From: Neisseria zoodegmatis
Lineage (GTDB): Bacteria; Pseudomonadota; Gammaproteobacteria; Burkholderiales; Neisseriaceae
Direction of reading: 5' to 3'
Assembly (NCBI RefSeq): GCF_900187305.1
Contig: NZ_LT906434.1
Coordinates: 930,001 to 994,000, forward strand
Length of the DNA: 64,000 bases
Below the pieces are notes generated by a model. The model saw nothing but the letters and a program-made list of their open reading frames with translations. It had not been told where the DNA came from and made no database searches. The position numbers and the translations under genes were made by a program. Each line of letters begins with the position of its first letter. Positions within the stretch are counted from its first letter, which is position 1. Positions 52,179 to 60,891 of this stretch are shown piece by piece.

Positions 52179-53411
52179 TTAGTTTTTTAACAATAAGGCA
52201 ATCGGGTTGTCGCCGTAATGTATCAGCAGGGCATAGGTTATGGCAATATTTGCGGCCACGGTTAGCCAGAAAACGCGGATAAACGAGGCTTTCCCTGTTT
52301 TGTGGTTGAAGGCGCCGCGGGCAAACAGTGCGCCCGGCCAGCCGCCGAGCAAGCCGATTTGGTGTAGTTTTTTCTCGGGCACGCGTCCCAAATAGCCTTG
52401 CTTTTGACGGGATTTGGTCACGGCGGTTTGTTTGTCGCTGCGGTAAAGCCAAAAAGCTGCGGCGCTGGTGAGGCAATAGAAGGAGGCGAGTTTGAGGGAA
52501 AAGTAGGCGACACCGGAGAGATACAGGCTGCCGGTCAGGCCGTAACACAACAGTTTGCGCATATTGAGATTGAATTCGTGGTAATCATAGGGGCGTTCGG
52601 AAAACAGCGAGGCTTCATGTCCGCTCAATACGACCCGCATGGCGCGCTGCGGTTCGCTGCCGACGGGGCGGTTGCAGTAAAAGCTGACTTTTTGGCCGAT
52701 ATTCGGGCGCTGCGACATGTAGTGGAACGCAGAAATATGGAAGAAAACGCTTTGCTGGTTTTCGGTTGAAATAAAGCCGTAGCCTTTTTCGTCGTTCCAA
52801 TGGGCAATGGAGCCACCCAGCACGCGGTTGGCAGGCAAAGCGGCGGGCAGTTCGGTATCTTGTGCGGCCTTAGTGGTACTTTTGGCTTTAGACAGTTTGG
52901 GCGGCGGAGGCGGCGGAACGGGTATCTCAGCCACTGCGGGAATGTCGGGCAGGGCTGTCGGCGTTTTTTCGATGATATCGACTTCCACCAGCAGCCATTG
53001 TCCGTTGCTGTGTTTAACCAGCCGGCCTTCGAGCGTTTCGCCGTTTTCGGGGATGCGCGTTTGGTCGTTGAGAAACTGGCCGAGAATGAAAATCGGAGAG
53101 TTGCGCTGCACATGGTGCATGCCGTAACCGCCGTTTTGTTGGTAGTTCCAATCGCTGAGGGTGATTTCCACCCGCTCGTTTTCCTGCAAAGGCGGGAGTA
53201 GGGTGGCTTCGTCGGCGCATAAGCGGTTTCGGCTGTCTTCGTGAAGACTGAAACTGATGCGGTCGCCGCTTTGAGGATTGCGGTAGCCTTCGGTAAGAGA
53301 AGCGGCTTCTAAAAGAATGCGTTGTGTGCCGTGGTCGTCGGATAATACCGAGCCGCGTTGGAGGTCGGTAAACCAATGGGTTACCGTACCGTAATGTGTT
53401 TTTTTGTCCAT
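52179..53411 (-). CDS. Cold-shock domain protein fused to DUF1294 membrane domain
   Basis: The 410-residue protein starts MDKKTHYGTVTHWFTDLQRG, an OB-fold-like segment resembling a degenerate cold-shock domain. A Pro-rich linker (IPVPPPPPPKLSK) precedes a clear second cold-shock domain with GSIAHWNDEKGYGFIS and VFFHIS, then a C-terminal DUF1294 region with four hydrophobic segments and the signature LLGGWPGALFARGAFNHKTGKASF. The parts suggest an RNA-binding protein tethered to the inner membrane. The pathway is unknown. It sits between fabH and fabD. Confidence 0.88.
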   Translation of the reverse strand: MDKKTHYGTVTHWFTDLQRGSVLSDDHGTQRILLEAASLTEGYRNPQSGDRISFSLHEDSRNRLCADEATLLPPLQENERVEITLSDWNYQQNGGYGMHHVQRNSPIFILGQFLNDQTRIPENGETLEGRLVKHSNGQWLLVEVDIIEKTPTALPDIPAVAEIPVPPPPPPKLSKAKSTTKAAQDTELPAALPANRVLGGSIAHWNDEKGYGFISTENQQSVFFHISAFHYMSQRPNIGQKVSFYCNRPVGSEPQRAMRVVLSGHEASLFSERPYDYHEFNLNMRKLLCYGLTGSLYLSGVAYFSLKLASFYCLTSAAAFWLYRSDKQTAVTKSRQKQGYLGRVPEKKLHQIGLLGGWPGALFARGAFNHKTGKASFIRVFWLTVAANIAITYALLIHYGDNPIALLLKN

Positions 53412-53457
53412 TTTTATAATCTGTGTGAGTAAGGAGCTTCCCCTGCTCCTGTTAAGC

Positions 53458-53518
53458 AGGCCGTCTGAAAAAAAGTTATGTTGTGTTTTCAGGTTTGTAT
53501 GTGAGATTCAGACGGCCT
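53458..53518. repeat. DUS inverted pair with wide spacing
   Basis: Copies 53458-53469 and 53507-53518 face each other across 37 bases in the gap between fabH and the CSD-DUF1294 gene. Confidence 0.5.
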
Positions 53519-53533
53519 GTATTTACTGAGGAA

Positions 53534-54499
53534 TCAGTATTTCAATAATACCGCTCCCCATGCGAACCCGCCGCCGATACCTTCCAGCAGCAGATGTTGC
53601 CCGCGGCGGATTTGGCCGCTGCGGATGCCGTGATCCAAAGCCAAAGGAATGGATGCGGCGGATGTGTTGCCGTGGTCTTGCACGGTTAAGATTACTTTAT
53701 CCATGCTCAGGCCCAAGTGCTTGGCAGTGCTTTCGATGATGCGTTTGTTGGCTTGGTGCGGCACGATCCAATCGATTTGTTGGGCGGTATAACCCGCCTC
53801 CGTAATCACGTCGTCGGCCACTTTTGCCAGCATTTTGACGGCGAATTTAAACACGCCGGGGCCGTCCATAGTCAGGAACGGTATGCCGCACACTTGGCCG
53901 TTCACCACTTGGCCGGGCGTTTTGAGCAAGTCGATGTAGTCGCCGTCGGCTTGCAGTTTGCTGTGGATGATGCCCGGTTCGTCCGACGCGCCGAGCAATA
54001 CCGCGCCTGCGCCGTCGCCGAACAGCACACAAGTGGTGCGGTCTTCCCAGTTCATGATGCGGCTGAAGGTTTCCGCGCCGATCACCAATACTTTTTTTGC
54101 CATGCCGCTTTTAATGTAGGCATTGGCCGTGGTTAGTGCATACATAAAGCCCGCGCACACGGCCTGCACGTCGAAAGCGGGGCAGCCGGTTGGGCCGATG
54201 CCGAGCTTGCGTTGAACGATGGTGGCGGTGGACGGAAAAATCATGTCGGGCGTTGAAGTAGCCACGATAATCAAATCGACTTGGTCGGCGGGTACGCCGG
54301 CGTCTTCCAAAGCGTTGCGTGCGGCAGCCACCGCCAAATCGCTGGTTTGTTCGTGTTCGTCTGCGATGTGGCGGAATTTGATGCCGGTGCGCGTGGTGAT
54401 CCATTCGTCGGATGTATCCACTTTTTTGGCTAAATCATCATTGCTTACACGGTTGGCGGGCAGGTAGCTGCCCGTGCCGAGAATTTTGGCATACTGCAT
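53534..54499 (-). CDS. fabH: Beta-ketoacyl-ACP synthase III
   Basis: AAGG before the ATG at 54499 gives a 321-residue protein. Catalytic residues are Cys115 in [12 protein letters not shown], the His in [10 protein letters not shown] and the Asn in [11 protein letters not shown]. It condenses acetyl-CoA with malonyl-ACP to start each fatty acid chain. Length is typical. A longer frame upstream lacks the [14 protein letters not shown] start typical of FabH. Confidence 0.97.
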   Translation of the reverse strand: MQYAKILGTGSYLPANRVSNDDLAKKVDTSDEWITTRTGIKFRHIADEHEQTSDLAVAAARNALEDAGVPADQVDLIIVATSTPDMIFPSTATIVQRKLGIGPTGCPAFDVQAVCAGFMYALTTANAYIKSGMAKKVLVIGAETFSRIMNWEDRTTCVLFGDGAGAVLLGASDEPGIIHSKLQADGDYIDLLKTPGQVVNGQVCGIPFLTMDGPGVFKFAVKMLAKVADDVITEAGYTAQQIDWIVPHQANKRIIESTAKHLGLSMDKVILTVQDHGNTSAASIPLALDHGIRSGQIRRGQHLLLEGIGGGFAWGAVLLKY

Positions 54500-54657
54500 G
54501 GCATCGCCTTTGGTGATGGTTTGTGAATAAAAGGTATTGTAAGGTAATACGCCTGATTTTCCCAACATTAATCACTGAGTTTCAGACGGCCTGAAACAGG
54601 ACGTTGCAATATAGCAAAACAGGCGGCTTTGAATATCCAAAGCCGCCTGAAAAATGT

Positions 54658-54734
<77 letters not shown>

Positions 54735-54784
54735 AATAAGCGGAGCATTATAGGCAAAGAAATTTTGCTTGGCAAGCAGAAAAA

Positions 54785-55495
54785 TTATGCAGCGTGCAAG
54801 ATAAATATGGTCGGCCGTTTCTTCAAATCGGGAAGAGAGGGCAGTTTGCGCCAATCGGCAACGTGTTTGCTGATAATGGTTTGCGTGGGCAGGGTTAAAT
54901 CACTGGCAGTACACAAGCGCGTTGACGGAGAAAGGGTGGCGACGGCATCTTCAAGCATGGCGTTGTTGCGGTAGGGCGTTTCGATAAAAATCTGGGTCTC
55001 GTTGTTGCGCCGCGATTGCTGCTCCAAAGATTTTAGTGCTTGGATGCGTTCGGTTTTTTCAGACGGCAGATAGCCTTTGAAAGCGAAGTTCTGACCGTTG
55101 GCTCCGGAAGCCATGAGTGCCAGCAAAAGGCTGGACGGGCCGACAAGCGGGCGGACTTCGAAGCCGTGTTTGTGGGCAAGTGCTACAAGGTTGGCGCCGG
55201 GATCGGCTACGACGGGGCAACCTGCTTCGCTGACTATGCCCATGCTCCGGCCTTCGTGTAACGGTTTCAGCAGTTCCGGCAAGATGTTGATATCCGTATG
55301 CTCGTTGAGTGTTTGTAGGTTTAGCTCGCGAATCGGCGTGGTGATGCCGAGATGCTTTAAGTGGCTGCGGGCGGTTTTTTCAGCTTCGACCACAAAGTCG
55401 GTTAAACCGCTAATCTGAGCTTGCTCGTGCGGAAGCAGGCAGGGTGTGTCGGGCGTGCCGAGGGGCGTGGGAATGAGATAGAGAATGGGCGGCAT
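54785..55495 (-). CDS. RsmI-like tetrapyrrole-methylase-family SAM methyltransferase
   Basis: The 236-residue protein starts MPPILYLIPTPLGTPDTPCL and has the SAM-binding GIVSEAGCPVVADPGANLVALAHKHG and PLVGPSSLLLALMASG segments of the RsmI branch. It lacks the exact N-terminal pattern of true RsmI (16S rRNA C1402), and is shorter, so it is probably a paralogue of unknown target. It ends 51 bases before the tRNA-Pro gene on the same strand. Confidence 0.85.
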   Translation of the reverse strand: MPPILYLIPTPLGTPDTPCLLPHEQAQISGLTDFVVEAEKTARSHLKHLGITTPIRELNLQTLNEHTDINILPELLKPLHEGRSMGIVSEAGCPVVADPGANLVALAHKHGFEVRPLVGPSSLLLALMASGANGQNFAFKGYLPSEKTERIQALKSLEQQSRRNNETQIFIETPYRNNAMLEDAVATLSPSTRLCTASDLTLPTQTIISKHVADWRKLPSLPDLKKRPTIFILHAA

Positions 55496-55540
55496 GATGT
55501 TTGGTCTGAATAATAATAACTGGATTATATTATTGGGTTG

Positions 55541-55583
55541 AGGCCGTCTGAAAAAAGAGAGGTTAGTGGTTTTCAGACGGCCT
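55541..55583. terminator. DUS inverted pair after maf
   Basis: Copies 55541-55552 and 55572-55583 face each other in the gap after the Maf gene on the minus strand. Confidence 0.6.
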
Positions 55584-55648
55584 CAATACTGTTTTTAAAA
55601 TGTTTGCTTTCTATGTCCTATGTCTGAATAACAAGCTTCATTGCGTGG

Positions 55649-56239
55649 TTACAGTACGTCGAAGCCTTCTAAAGCGAGAAAATCGGCCAATTTAAAAATA
55701 GGCAGGCCGATGAGCGCGTTCGGGTCTGTGCTGTCGATTTTTTCTAACAATGCCGCGCCCAGCCCTTCGCTTTTGGCTGCGCCGGCGCAATATACGGCAT
55801 CGGGTTCGCGCTCTAAATAGCGGCGGATTTGCTCGCTGCTGAGCGTGCGCATGGTAACGACGGTTTTATCTACATGTGTGTGCAGGCTGTTTGAAGCGGT
55901 GTTGAGCAAGCAGACTGCGCTGTAAAATTCGATGCGCTGCCCACTTAAAGATGCGAGCATGTGTTGTGCATTCGCGACGTTCATCGGTTTGCCCAATTGG
56001 ATGCCGTTGCACCACGCAACTTGGTCTGCACCGATAATCAGAGCTTGAGGAAATTGTGCTGCCAACGAGCGTGCTTTGCCGACTGCCAAACGCAATGCGG
56101 TTTCCTCTGCCGTTTCGTTGGCAGCGGGTGTTTCATCGTAATCGGGTGAGGCCGTCTGAAAAACGATGCCCAAGCGTTGCAGCTGGGCTTGGCGGAATAC
56201 GGAGCTTGAGCCTAAAATAAGCGGCAGAGATGTATTCAT
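55649..56239 (-). CDS. Maf-family nucleoside triphosphate pyrophosphatase
   Basis: The 196-residue protein begins MNTSLPLILGSSSVFRQAQL and contains the Maf motifs SPDYDE and IIGADQVAW. The Arg in SSVFRQ is usual, and GLPIFKLADFL closes the fold. Of the Maf subfamilies it looks closest to YceF, which hydrolyses m7GTP. A DUS copy is encoded inside (56151-56162, FQTASPDYD). It is divergent from yceD. Confidence 0.9.
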   Translation of the reverse strand: MNTSLPLILGSSSVFRQAQLQRLGIVFQTASPDYDETPAANETAEETALRLAVGKARSLAAQFPQALIIGADQVAWCNGIQLGKPMNVANAQHMLASLSGQRIEFYSAVCLLNTASNSLHTHVDKTVVTMRTLSSEQIRRYLEREPDAVYCAGAAKSEGLGAALLEKIDSTDPNALIGLPIFKLADFLALEGFDVL

Positions 56240-56255
56240 GTATGCAATAAAATCA

Positions 56256-56284
56256 TTGACGTTAAATCTTTTAAATTATATCAT
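56256..56284 (+). promoter_or_regulatory. Sigma-70 promoter of yceD-rpmF
   Basis: TTGACG (56256-56261) and TATCAT (56279-56284) with 17-base spacing. The predicted start is about 56291, only about three bases before the yceD ATG, implying a nearly leaderless transcript. Confidence 0.6.
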
Positions 56285-56293
56285 ACCCCGTTT

Positions 56294-56797
56294 ATGTCAG
56301 ACCTTAATTTGATTGACCCCGCAGCTTTCGCCGCAGAAAAGCAGAGTTTGCAAGGCAGATTTTTGCTTAGCCAGTTGGACGAACGCGTTTGGTCGCACGA
56401 ATATTTTGCCGACAAACAGTCAGAGGTTTCGTTTACGCTGCAAGGCGGGCAAGACCGCTTGCAGCGTTTGTTTCTTGATCTCAGTGTAAGCGGCAGCATT
56501 CCTTTGGTATGCCAGCGCTGCATCAAGCCGATGCCCTTCGAGCTGAATGAAAGCAGCCGCATCGTTTTGTTTGATGACGAAGCCGTTTTAGACGAAGCCA
56601 TGCTCTCCGATGAGGAATTGGAAGGAATGGTGGCAGAAAGCGAAATGGACGTGCGTGTTTTGGTGGAAGACCAAATCCTGATGGCACTGCCTTTTTCGCC
56701 GCGTCACGAATCATGCGACAATGCCGCTATTGAAGAGGTAAATCAGGACAAACCCAATCCGTTTGCCGTTTTGGCAGGGCTGAAAAGCAGCCGCTAA
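56294..56797 (+). CDS. yceD: YceD (DUF177) family protein, 23S rRNA accumulation protein
   Basis: The 167-residue protein has the DUF177 pattern: LSVSGSIPLVCQRCIKPMPF in the middle and VEDQILMALPFSPRH near the end, with an acidic loop between. YceD proteins are found almost always just before rpmF and are linked to 23S rRNA levels and ribosome assembly. The ATG is very close to the predicted start of transcription. rpmF is 36 bases downstream. Confidence 0.92.
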   Translation: MSDLNLIDPAAFAAEKQSLQGRFLLSQLDERVWSHEYFADKQSEVSFTLQGGQDRLQRLFLDLSVSGSIPLVCQRCIKPMPFELNESSRIVLFDDEAVLDEAMLSDEELEGMVAESEMDVRVLVEDQILMALPFSPRHESCDNAAIEEVNQDKPNPFAVLAGLKSSR

Positions 56798-56832
56798 CCG
56801 GTTTTAGTTTTATATATTTTTAGGAGCTTGAA

Positions 56833-57012
56833 ATGGCCGTTCAACAAAATAAAAAATCTCCCTCAAAACGCGGTATGCACCGTTCACACGATGCTTTGAC
56901 TGCACCTGCTCTGTCGGTTGACAGCGCTACCGGTGAAGTACACCGCCCCCACCACATTTCTCCCAACGGTATGTACCGTGGCCGCAAAGTGGTAAAAGCT
57001 AAAGGCGAATAA
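56833..57012 (+). CDS. rpmF: 50S ribosomal protein L32
   Basis: AGGAG precedes the ATG. The 59-residue protein starts [20 protein letters not shown] and ends [15 protein letters not shown], as in bacterial L32. The zinc-binding cysteines of some L32 forms are absent, as in other Neisseria, so it is the zinc-independent (C-minus) type. It is cotranscribed with yceD and followed by a terminator. Confidence 0.96.
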   Translation: MAVQQNKKSPSKRGMHRSHDALTAPALSVDSATGEVHRPHHISPNGMYRGRKVVKAKGE

Positions 57013-57038
57013 GTTTCTACGCCTCTGCTGATGAAGAG

Positions 57039-57082
57039 AAAGCCAGAAAATTGCCCCAAAACCGCAATTGCTGGCTTTTTTG
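57039..57082 (+). terminator. Intrinsic terminator after rpmF
   Basis: AAAGCCAG-AA-AATTGC pairs with GCAATT-G-CTGGCTTT around a short loop and is followed by six T bases. Confidence 0.85.
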
Positions 57083-57182
57083 CGTTACTGATACGTCAGC
57101 TTAGGTTGGTTGCAGTTAAGTAGGGCATGAGGCCGTCTGAAAGGTTTGAATGCCCTGCTTGTCGGGTATATGGTTTTGTACG

Positions 57183-57713
57183 ATGAAAAAGAAAATCTGG
57201 TATACATACGATGATGTTCACCGCGTCATCAAACAGCTTGCCGATAAAGTAAAGGCTTCCGGTGTTCAATATGATGCAATGATCGCTATTGGCGGCGGCG
57301 GGTTTATTCCCGCAAGAATTTTACGGTGCTTTTTAAATATTCCGATTTATGCGGTTACTACGGCTTATTACGACGGCGAGCATACGGGCAAAGTTACCGA
57401 CAGCGTAAAGAAAATCCAATGGCTTGATCCGCTGCCTGAAACCTTGAAAGGCAAGAATGTGCTGGTTGTGGATGAAGTGGACGACAGTCGGGTAACTTTG
57501 GAATTCTGCCTCAATGAGTTCGCGAAAGAGGACTTCGGCACCATCGGAATCGCCGTTTTGCATGAGAAAATCAAAGAGAAGAAAGGCAAGCTGCCGGAAG
57601 GTATGCCTTATTTCAGCGGCATTACCGTGCAGGACTGGTGGATTAACTATCCGTGGGATGCTGACGATATCGACGAGCACAACCGTTTGGCCGATCAGGC
57701 AACCATTGATTAA
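57183..57713 (+). CDS. Phosphoribosyltransferase (purine type)
   Basis: The 176-residue protein begins MKKKIWYTYDDVHRVIKQLA and has the PRPP-binding motif VLVVDEVDDSRVTL and a typical IAIGGGGFIPARIL loop. The C-terminal INYPWDADD is seen in xanthine/hypoxanthine phosphoribosyltransferase-like proteins. It probably salvages a purine base with PRPP in the cytoplasm; the base is inferred. No close Shine-Dalgarno is evident. It stands between rpmF and plsX. Confidence 0.85.
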   Translation: MKKKIWYTYDDVHRVIKQLADKVKASGVQYDAMIAIGGGGFIPARILRCFLNIPIYAVTTAYYDGEHTGKVTDSVKKIQWLDPLPETLKGKNVLVVDEVDDSRVTLEFCLNEFAKEDFGTIGIAVLHEKIKEKKGKLPEGMPYFSGITVQDWWINYPWDADDIDEHNRLADQATID

Positions 57714-57864
57714 GAAACTTGAAGCGGAATCTGCGGGCGGCTTGTGTTAAAGTAGCTGCCTGCATATTTGAGCGTCTTTTTATATTGTAAACACTACTGA
57801 AAATAAATTGATTTGCTTAAGACATTCTTTGTTTGCGGTGTATTTTAAGCAAATAGGTGATTGA

Positions 57865-57897
57865 TTCAGACGGCCTTTGTAGAGAATGCCGTCTGAA
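57865..57897. terminator. DUS inverted pair before plsX
   Basis: TTCAGACGGCCT (57865-57876) and ATGCCGTCTGAA (57886-57897) form a stem in the gap between the phosphoribosyltransferase and plsX. Confidence 0.65.
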
Positions 57898-57981
57898 AAC
57901 ATTGCAGGGATAGCCGGGTAGGTGCGTAGAATAAAACGGCATTGATACTCTCGGCAAAATTTGGGAACACGGAGAAAATTT

Positions 57982-59046
57982 ATGATTACTTTGGCAGTAG
58001 ATGCTATGGGCGGAGATGCCGGTTTGGATGTAACCGTACCCGGAGCCATAGCTTTTCTTAAGCAGCAGAGTAATGTGCATCTGATTATGGTGGGCGACGA
58101 ATCCGCCTTGAAATCTGCTTTGGCCGCTGCACAAGCGCCGATGGACAGGATTACTGTAATCCATTCTACGCAGGTGGTGGAAATGGACGAGGCGCCGCAG
58201 CTGGCGCTGAAAAATAAAAAAGACTCTTCCATGCGGGTGGCGATTAATCAAGTGAAAGAGGGGCATGCCCAAGCTGCAGTGTCTGCCGGTAATACCGGTG
58301 CTTTGATGGCTACCGCCCGTTTTGTGCTGAAAACCATCCCCGGTATTGAGCGGCCGGCAATTGCCAAGTTTCTGCCTTCGGCTTCCGACCATGTGACTTT
58401 GATGCTGGATTTGGGTGCCAATGTTGATTGTACGGCGGAGCAGTTGATGCAGTTTGCAGTAATCGGCAGCGAGCTTTATCAGGCACTTTACCCTGCAAAA
58501 GGCCGCCCGAGAGTGGGGTTGCTGAATGTGGGTACGGAAGAAATCAAAGGTACTGATACGGTTAAGCAGACTTTCAAACTGTTGAGCGAAAGTAATTTGA
58601 ATTTCATCGGCAATGTGGAAGGCAATACGGTATTCACCGGCAATGTGGATGTGATTGTCGCTGACGGTTTTGTCGGCAATATTGTGCTGAAAACCATTGA
58701 AGGCGCAGTCAAATTCATGGGCGGCGCCATCAAGCAGGAATTTAAGGCTAATCTGTTTACCAAAGCTGCGGCATTGGTTTCCATGCCGGCTTTGAAGGGA
58801 TTTAAAAATAAATTCGACCCGCGCCGTTTTAACGGAGCCATTTTCCTCGGCTTGCGCGGTGTAGTGATTAAAAGCCACGGCGGAACGGATGCGGTAGGAT
58901 TTGCTTTCGCGCTTGAAGAGGCTTATCACGAAGCGAATGCGGCCAGCTTGGCAAAAATTGAGCAGGGCGTAGCATCGCAGCTGGCGGTGTTGGCGGAGAA
59001 GCAATTGGAAAGCGAACATGCCGCCATGGCGGATAATTTGGGTTGA
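57982..59046 (+). CDS. plsX: Phosphate acyltransferase PlsX
   Basis: GGAG before the ATG at 57982 gives a 354-residue protein starting MITLAVDAMGGDAGLDVTVP. It has the PlsX segments VSAGNTGALMA, LDLGANVDCTAEQL, GLLNVGTEEIKG and ADGFVGNIVLKT. It makes acyl-phosphate from acyl-ACP at the membrane for phospholipid synthesis. In many bacteria it is in an rpmF-plsX-fabH-fabD operon; here the fab genes lie on the opposite strand several kilobases away. Confidence 0.97.
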   Translation: MITLAVDAMGGDAGLDVTVPGAIAFLKQQSNVHLIMVGDESALKSALAAAQAPMDRITVIHSTQVVEMDEAPQLALKNKKDSSMRVAINQVKEGHAQAAVSAGNTGALMATARFVLKTIPGIERPAIAKFLPSASDHVTLMLDLGANVDCTAEQLMQFAVIGSELYQALYPAKGRPRVGLLNVGTEEIKGTDTVKQTFKLLSESNLNFIGNVEGNTVFTGNVDVIVADGFVGNIVLKTIEGAVKFMGGAIKQEFKANLFTKAAALVSMPALKGFKNKFDPRRFNGAIFLGLRGVVIKSHGGTDAVGFAFALEEAYHEANAASLAKIEQGVASQLAVLAEKQLESEHAAMADNLG

Positions 59047-59076
59047 TGATTGTTTTTTAATCTTGTATTAATCAAT

Positions 59077-59110
59077 AAAAAGGCAGACGTATATTGCGTC
59101 TGCCTTTTTA
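59077..59110 (+). terminator. Intrinsic terminator after plsX
   Basis: AAAAAGGCAGACG and CGTCTGCCTTTTT pair around a 7-base loop, directly downstream of plsX. It is not built from DUS. Confidence 0.9.
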
Positions 59111-59189
59111 TTTGTGCGTTGATATTCGGAGTGAAATATCTAAGCCTGAATATGAGTAATGTGTTGTGCGCTTTCGTTTTGCTGATGCC

Positions 59190-60104
59190 TCAGGCCGTCT
59201 GAAAAGAAAGCCATAAATAGTGCCCGGCAATGGCTAAAAACCAAACCAAGCCGATGCGGTTGTTTTCTAGGAACGTGCGGAAACACAGCCAGCGGTCGCG
59301 CGTTTTGATTTGGCGGTATTGTTGGAATTGCCAGTAAACGGTGGGCGGCAAGGCCAGCCAGAAAGGCCATGTGGCTTGAATTTGCACACCCAGTATGGCC
59401 ATCAAGGCGGTAAACCAAAAGTGGCAAATCATGATGGCTGAGATGTCGTTGTCGCCGAACGTGATGGCCGAAGTGCGGATGCCGATTTTTAAATCGTCTT
59501 CCTTATCGGCCATGGCATAAATGGTATCGTATGCCAAAGTCCATAAAACATTGGCGGTGAAAATCAGCCAAGCCAAAGGCGGGACGGTTTCTGTTACGGC
59601 GGCAAAGGCCATGGGGATGCCGAACGAGAAGGCTAGGCCTAAATAAAATTGGGGAAGAGGGAGAAAGCGTTTGGTAAACGGGTAGGTAACGGCCAAGAAC
59701 AGCGCAGGCAAGCTCATCAGCCAAGTCAGGCGGTTGAGGGGTAGAAGGCACAATGCAGCCATGAGGCAGAGAATCAGCGCCAAAAGTATGGCTTCTTCTG
59801 TGGAAACCAAGCCTTTGGCAAACGGACGGTTTTGGGTTCTTTCTACCGAGCCGTCGAAATCGCGGTCGGCAAAGTCGTTCACCACACATCCTGCGCTGCG
59901 CATCAGGAAAGTGCCGGCGGCGAAGGCGAGCAGGATGGTGAAGTCGGGAATACCTTCCGAAGCGATCCACAATGCCCAAAAAGTCGGCCAAAGCAGCAGC
60001 AAAGTGCCGATGGGCTTTTCTATACGCATCAGTTTGCTATAAATCACCAGCCTTCCCACGACATAGCGCGGCAGAAATTTTAAGAGTAACCGTTTTATAT
60101 TCAT
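59190..60104 (-). CDS. ubiA: 4-hydroxybenzoate octaprenyltransferase
   Basis: The 304-residue inner-membrane protein has the two Mg-diphosphate binding motifs of UbiA enzymes, NDFADRDFD and DKEDDLKIG, and eight or nine hydrophobic helices. It attaches the polyprenyl chain to 4-hydroxybenzoate in ubiquinone synthesis. ubiC lies upstream on the same strand. The leader contains overlapping hairpins (60136-60172). Confidence 0.96.
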   Translation of the reverse strand: MNIKRLLLKFLPRYVVGRLVIYSKLMRIEKPIGTLLLLWPTFWALWIASEGIPDFTILLAFAAGTFLMRSAGCVVNDFADRDFDGSVERTQNRPFAKGLVSTEEAILLALILCLMAALCLLPLNRLTWLMSLPALFLAVTYPFTKRFLPLPQFYLGLAFSFGIPMAFAAVTETVPPLAWLIFTANVLWTLAYDTIYAMADKEDDLKIGIRTSAITFGDNDISAIMICHFWFTALMAILGVQIQATWPFWLALPPTVYWQFQQYRQIKTRDRWLCFRTFLENNRIGLVWFLAIAGHYLWLSFQTA

Positions 60105-60135
60105 GTGTAATATTTACTTTATTTATTAATATAGT

Positions 60136-60172
60136 GGAAACAGACAAGCCGTCTGTTTCCAAACGGCTTGTC
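60136..60172 (-). promoter_or_regulatory. Overlapping alternative hairpins in the ubiC-ubiA gap
   Basis: Two 10-bp stems share bases: GGAAACAGAC/GTCTGTTTCC (60136-60145 with 60151-60160) and GACAAGCCGT/ACGGCTTGTC (60143-60152 with 60163-60172). They cannot form together, which is the layout of an attenuator or conformational switch. Function is not established. Confidence 0.45.
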
Positions 60173-60225
60173 GTTACGCTGTTTTGTGCAGAATTATAGA
60201 CCAGATTATGAAAAGACTCATGTGC

Positions 60226-60747
60226 TTAAACAAAACTTTGCAGCCCGGGCAGAAAGTATTCGGCCAAGCCTAATGTTTCTTGCTGCCAGCTAAAAAACGA
60301 GCGTCGTGCTGCGAAAGCGTGTCCGTCGAATCCGGGCAGGCGGTGTTGTTGGGATGGAGAGGTGTATTCGAAAGGGGAGCGGGTCAGCGGTAGGGAGCCG
60401 TCAAACAATTTTTCGCCCAGCGGACGGGTGCCGCAATCCAAAAGCCCGCACCAATTATCTGCATCGGCACGGCAGATGCTGCGCGCCCAAACGACCGGTG
60501 TTTGGTTTAAACACAGCAACACATCGCGGGAGAACCATTTGTCTGTGTTGTTGGGATTGAGACCGTCTGAAAATGCCGGGTCGAAGCGGTCTTCGCTCAA
60601 ACGGAGCAGGCGCACGGAAAATGCGTGATTGGTGTTCCGCAATGCTGCGGTCAGCGATTGTGCCTGCATTAATGTGGCGGCGTTTTCAGAGACGCTGTGT
60701 AAAACGGTTTCGGGCAGTTGGGGCTGCCATATCAGAGGATTGTTCAT
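60226..60747 (-). CDS. ubiC: Chorismate--pyruvate lyase
   Basis: The 173-residue protein from the ATG at 60747 (MNNPLIWQPQLPETVL) fits UbiC, with VVWARSICRAD, PLGEKLFDG and RRSFFSW segments around the product pocket. It converts chorismate to 4-hydroxybenzoate for UbiA. An upstream ATG at 60807 would add 20 residues; neither has a good Shine-Dalgarno. A DUS-like core is encoded in frame near 60570. Confidence 0.9.
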   Translation of the reverse strand: MNNPLIWQPQLPETVLHSVSENAATLMQAQSLTAALRNTNHAFSVRLLRLSEDRFDPAFSDGLNPNNTDKWFSRDVLLCLNQTPVVWARSICRADADNWCGLLDCGTRPLGEKLFDGSLPLTRSPFEYTSPSQQHRLPGFDGHAFAARRSFFSWQQETLGLAEYFLPGLQSFV

Positions 60748-60891
60748 GTTGCCGGTTATATCGGGCGGCGTGTGCTCAAGCCCGTGTGAAAAGTGCGTAT
60801 TGTACATGATAGTTGCCCTGCGTAATCATGCGTGAAACGGAGGCTTGTCAGGACAACTGTATTTTTGGGGCTTCAATATTGCGGGCAAGCT

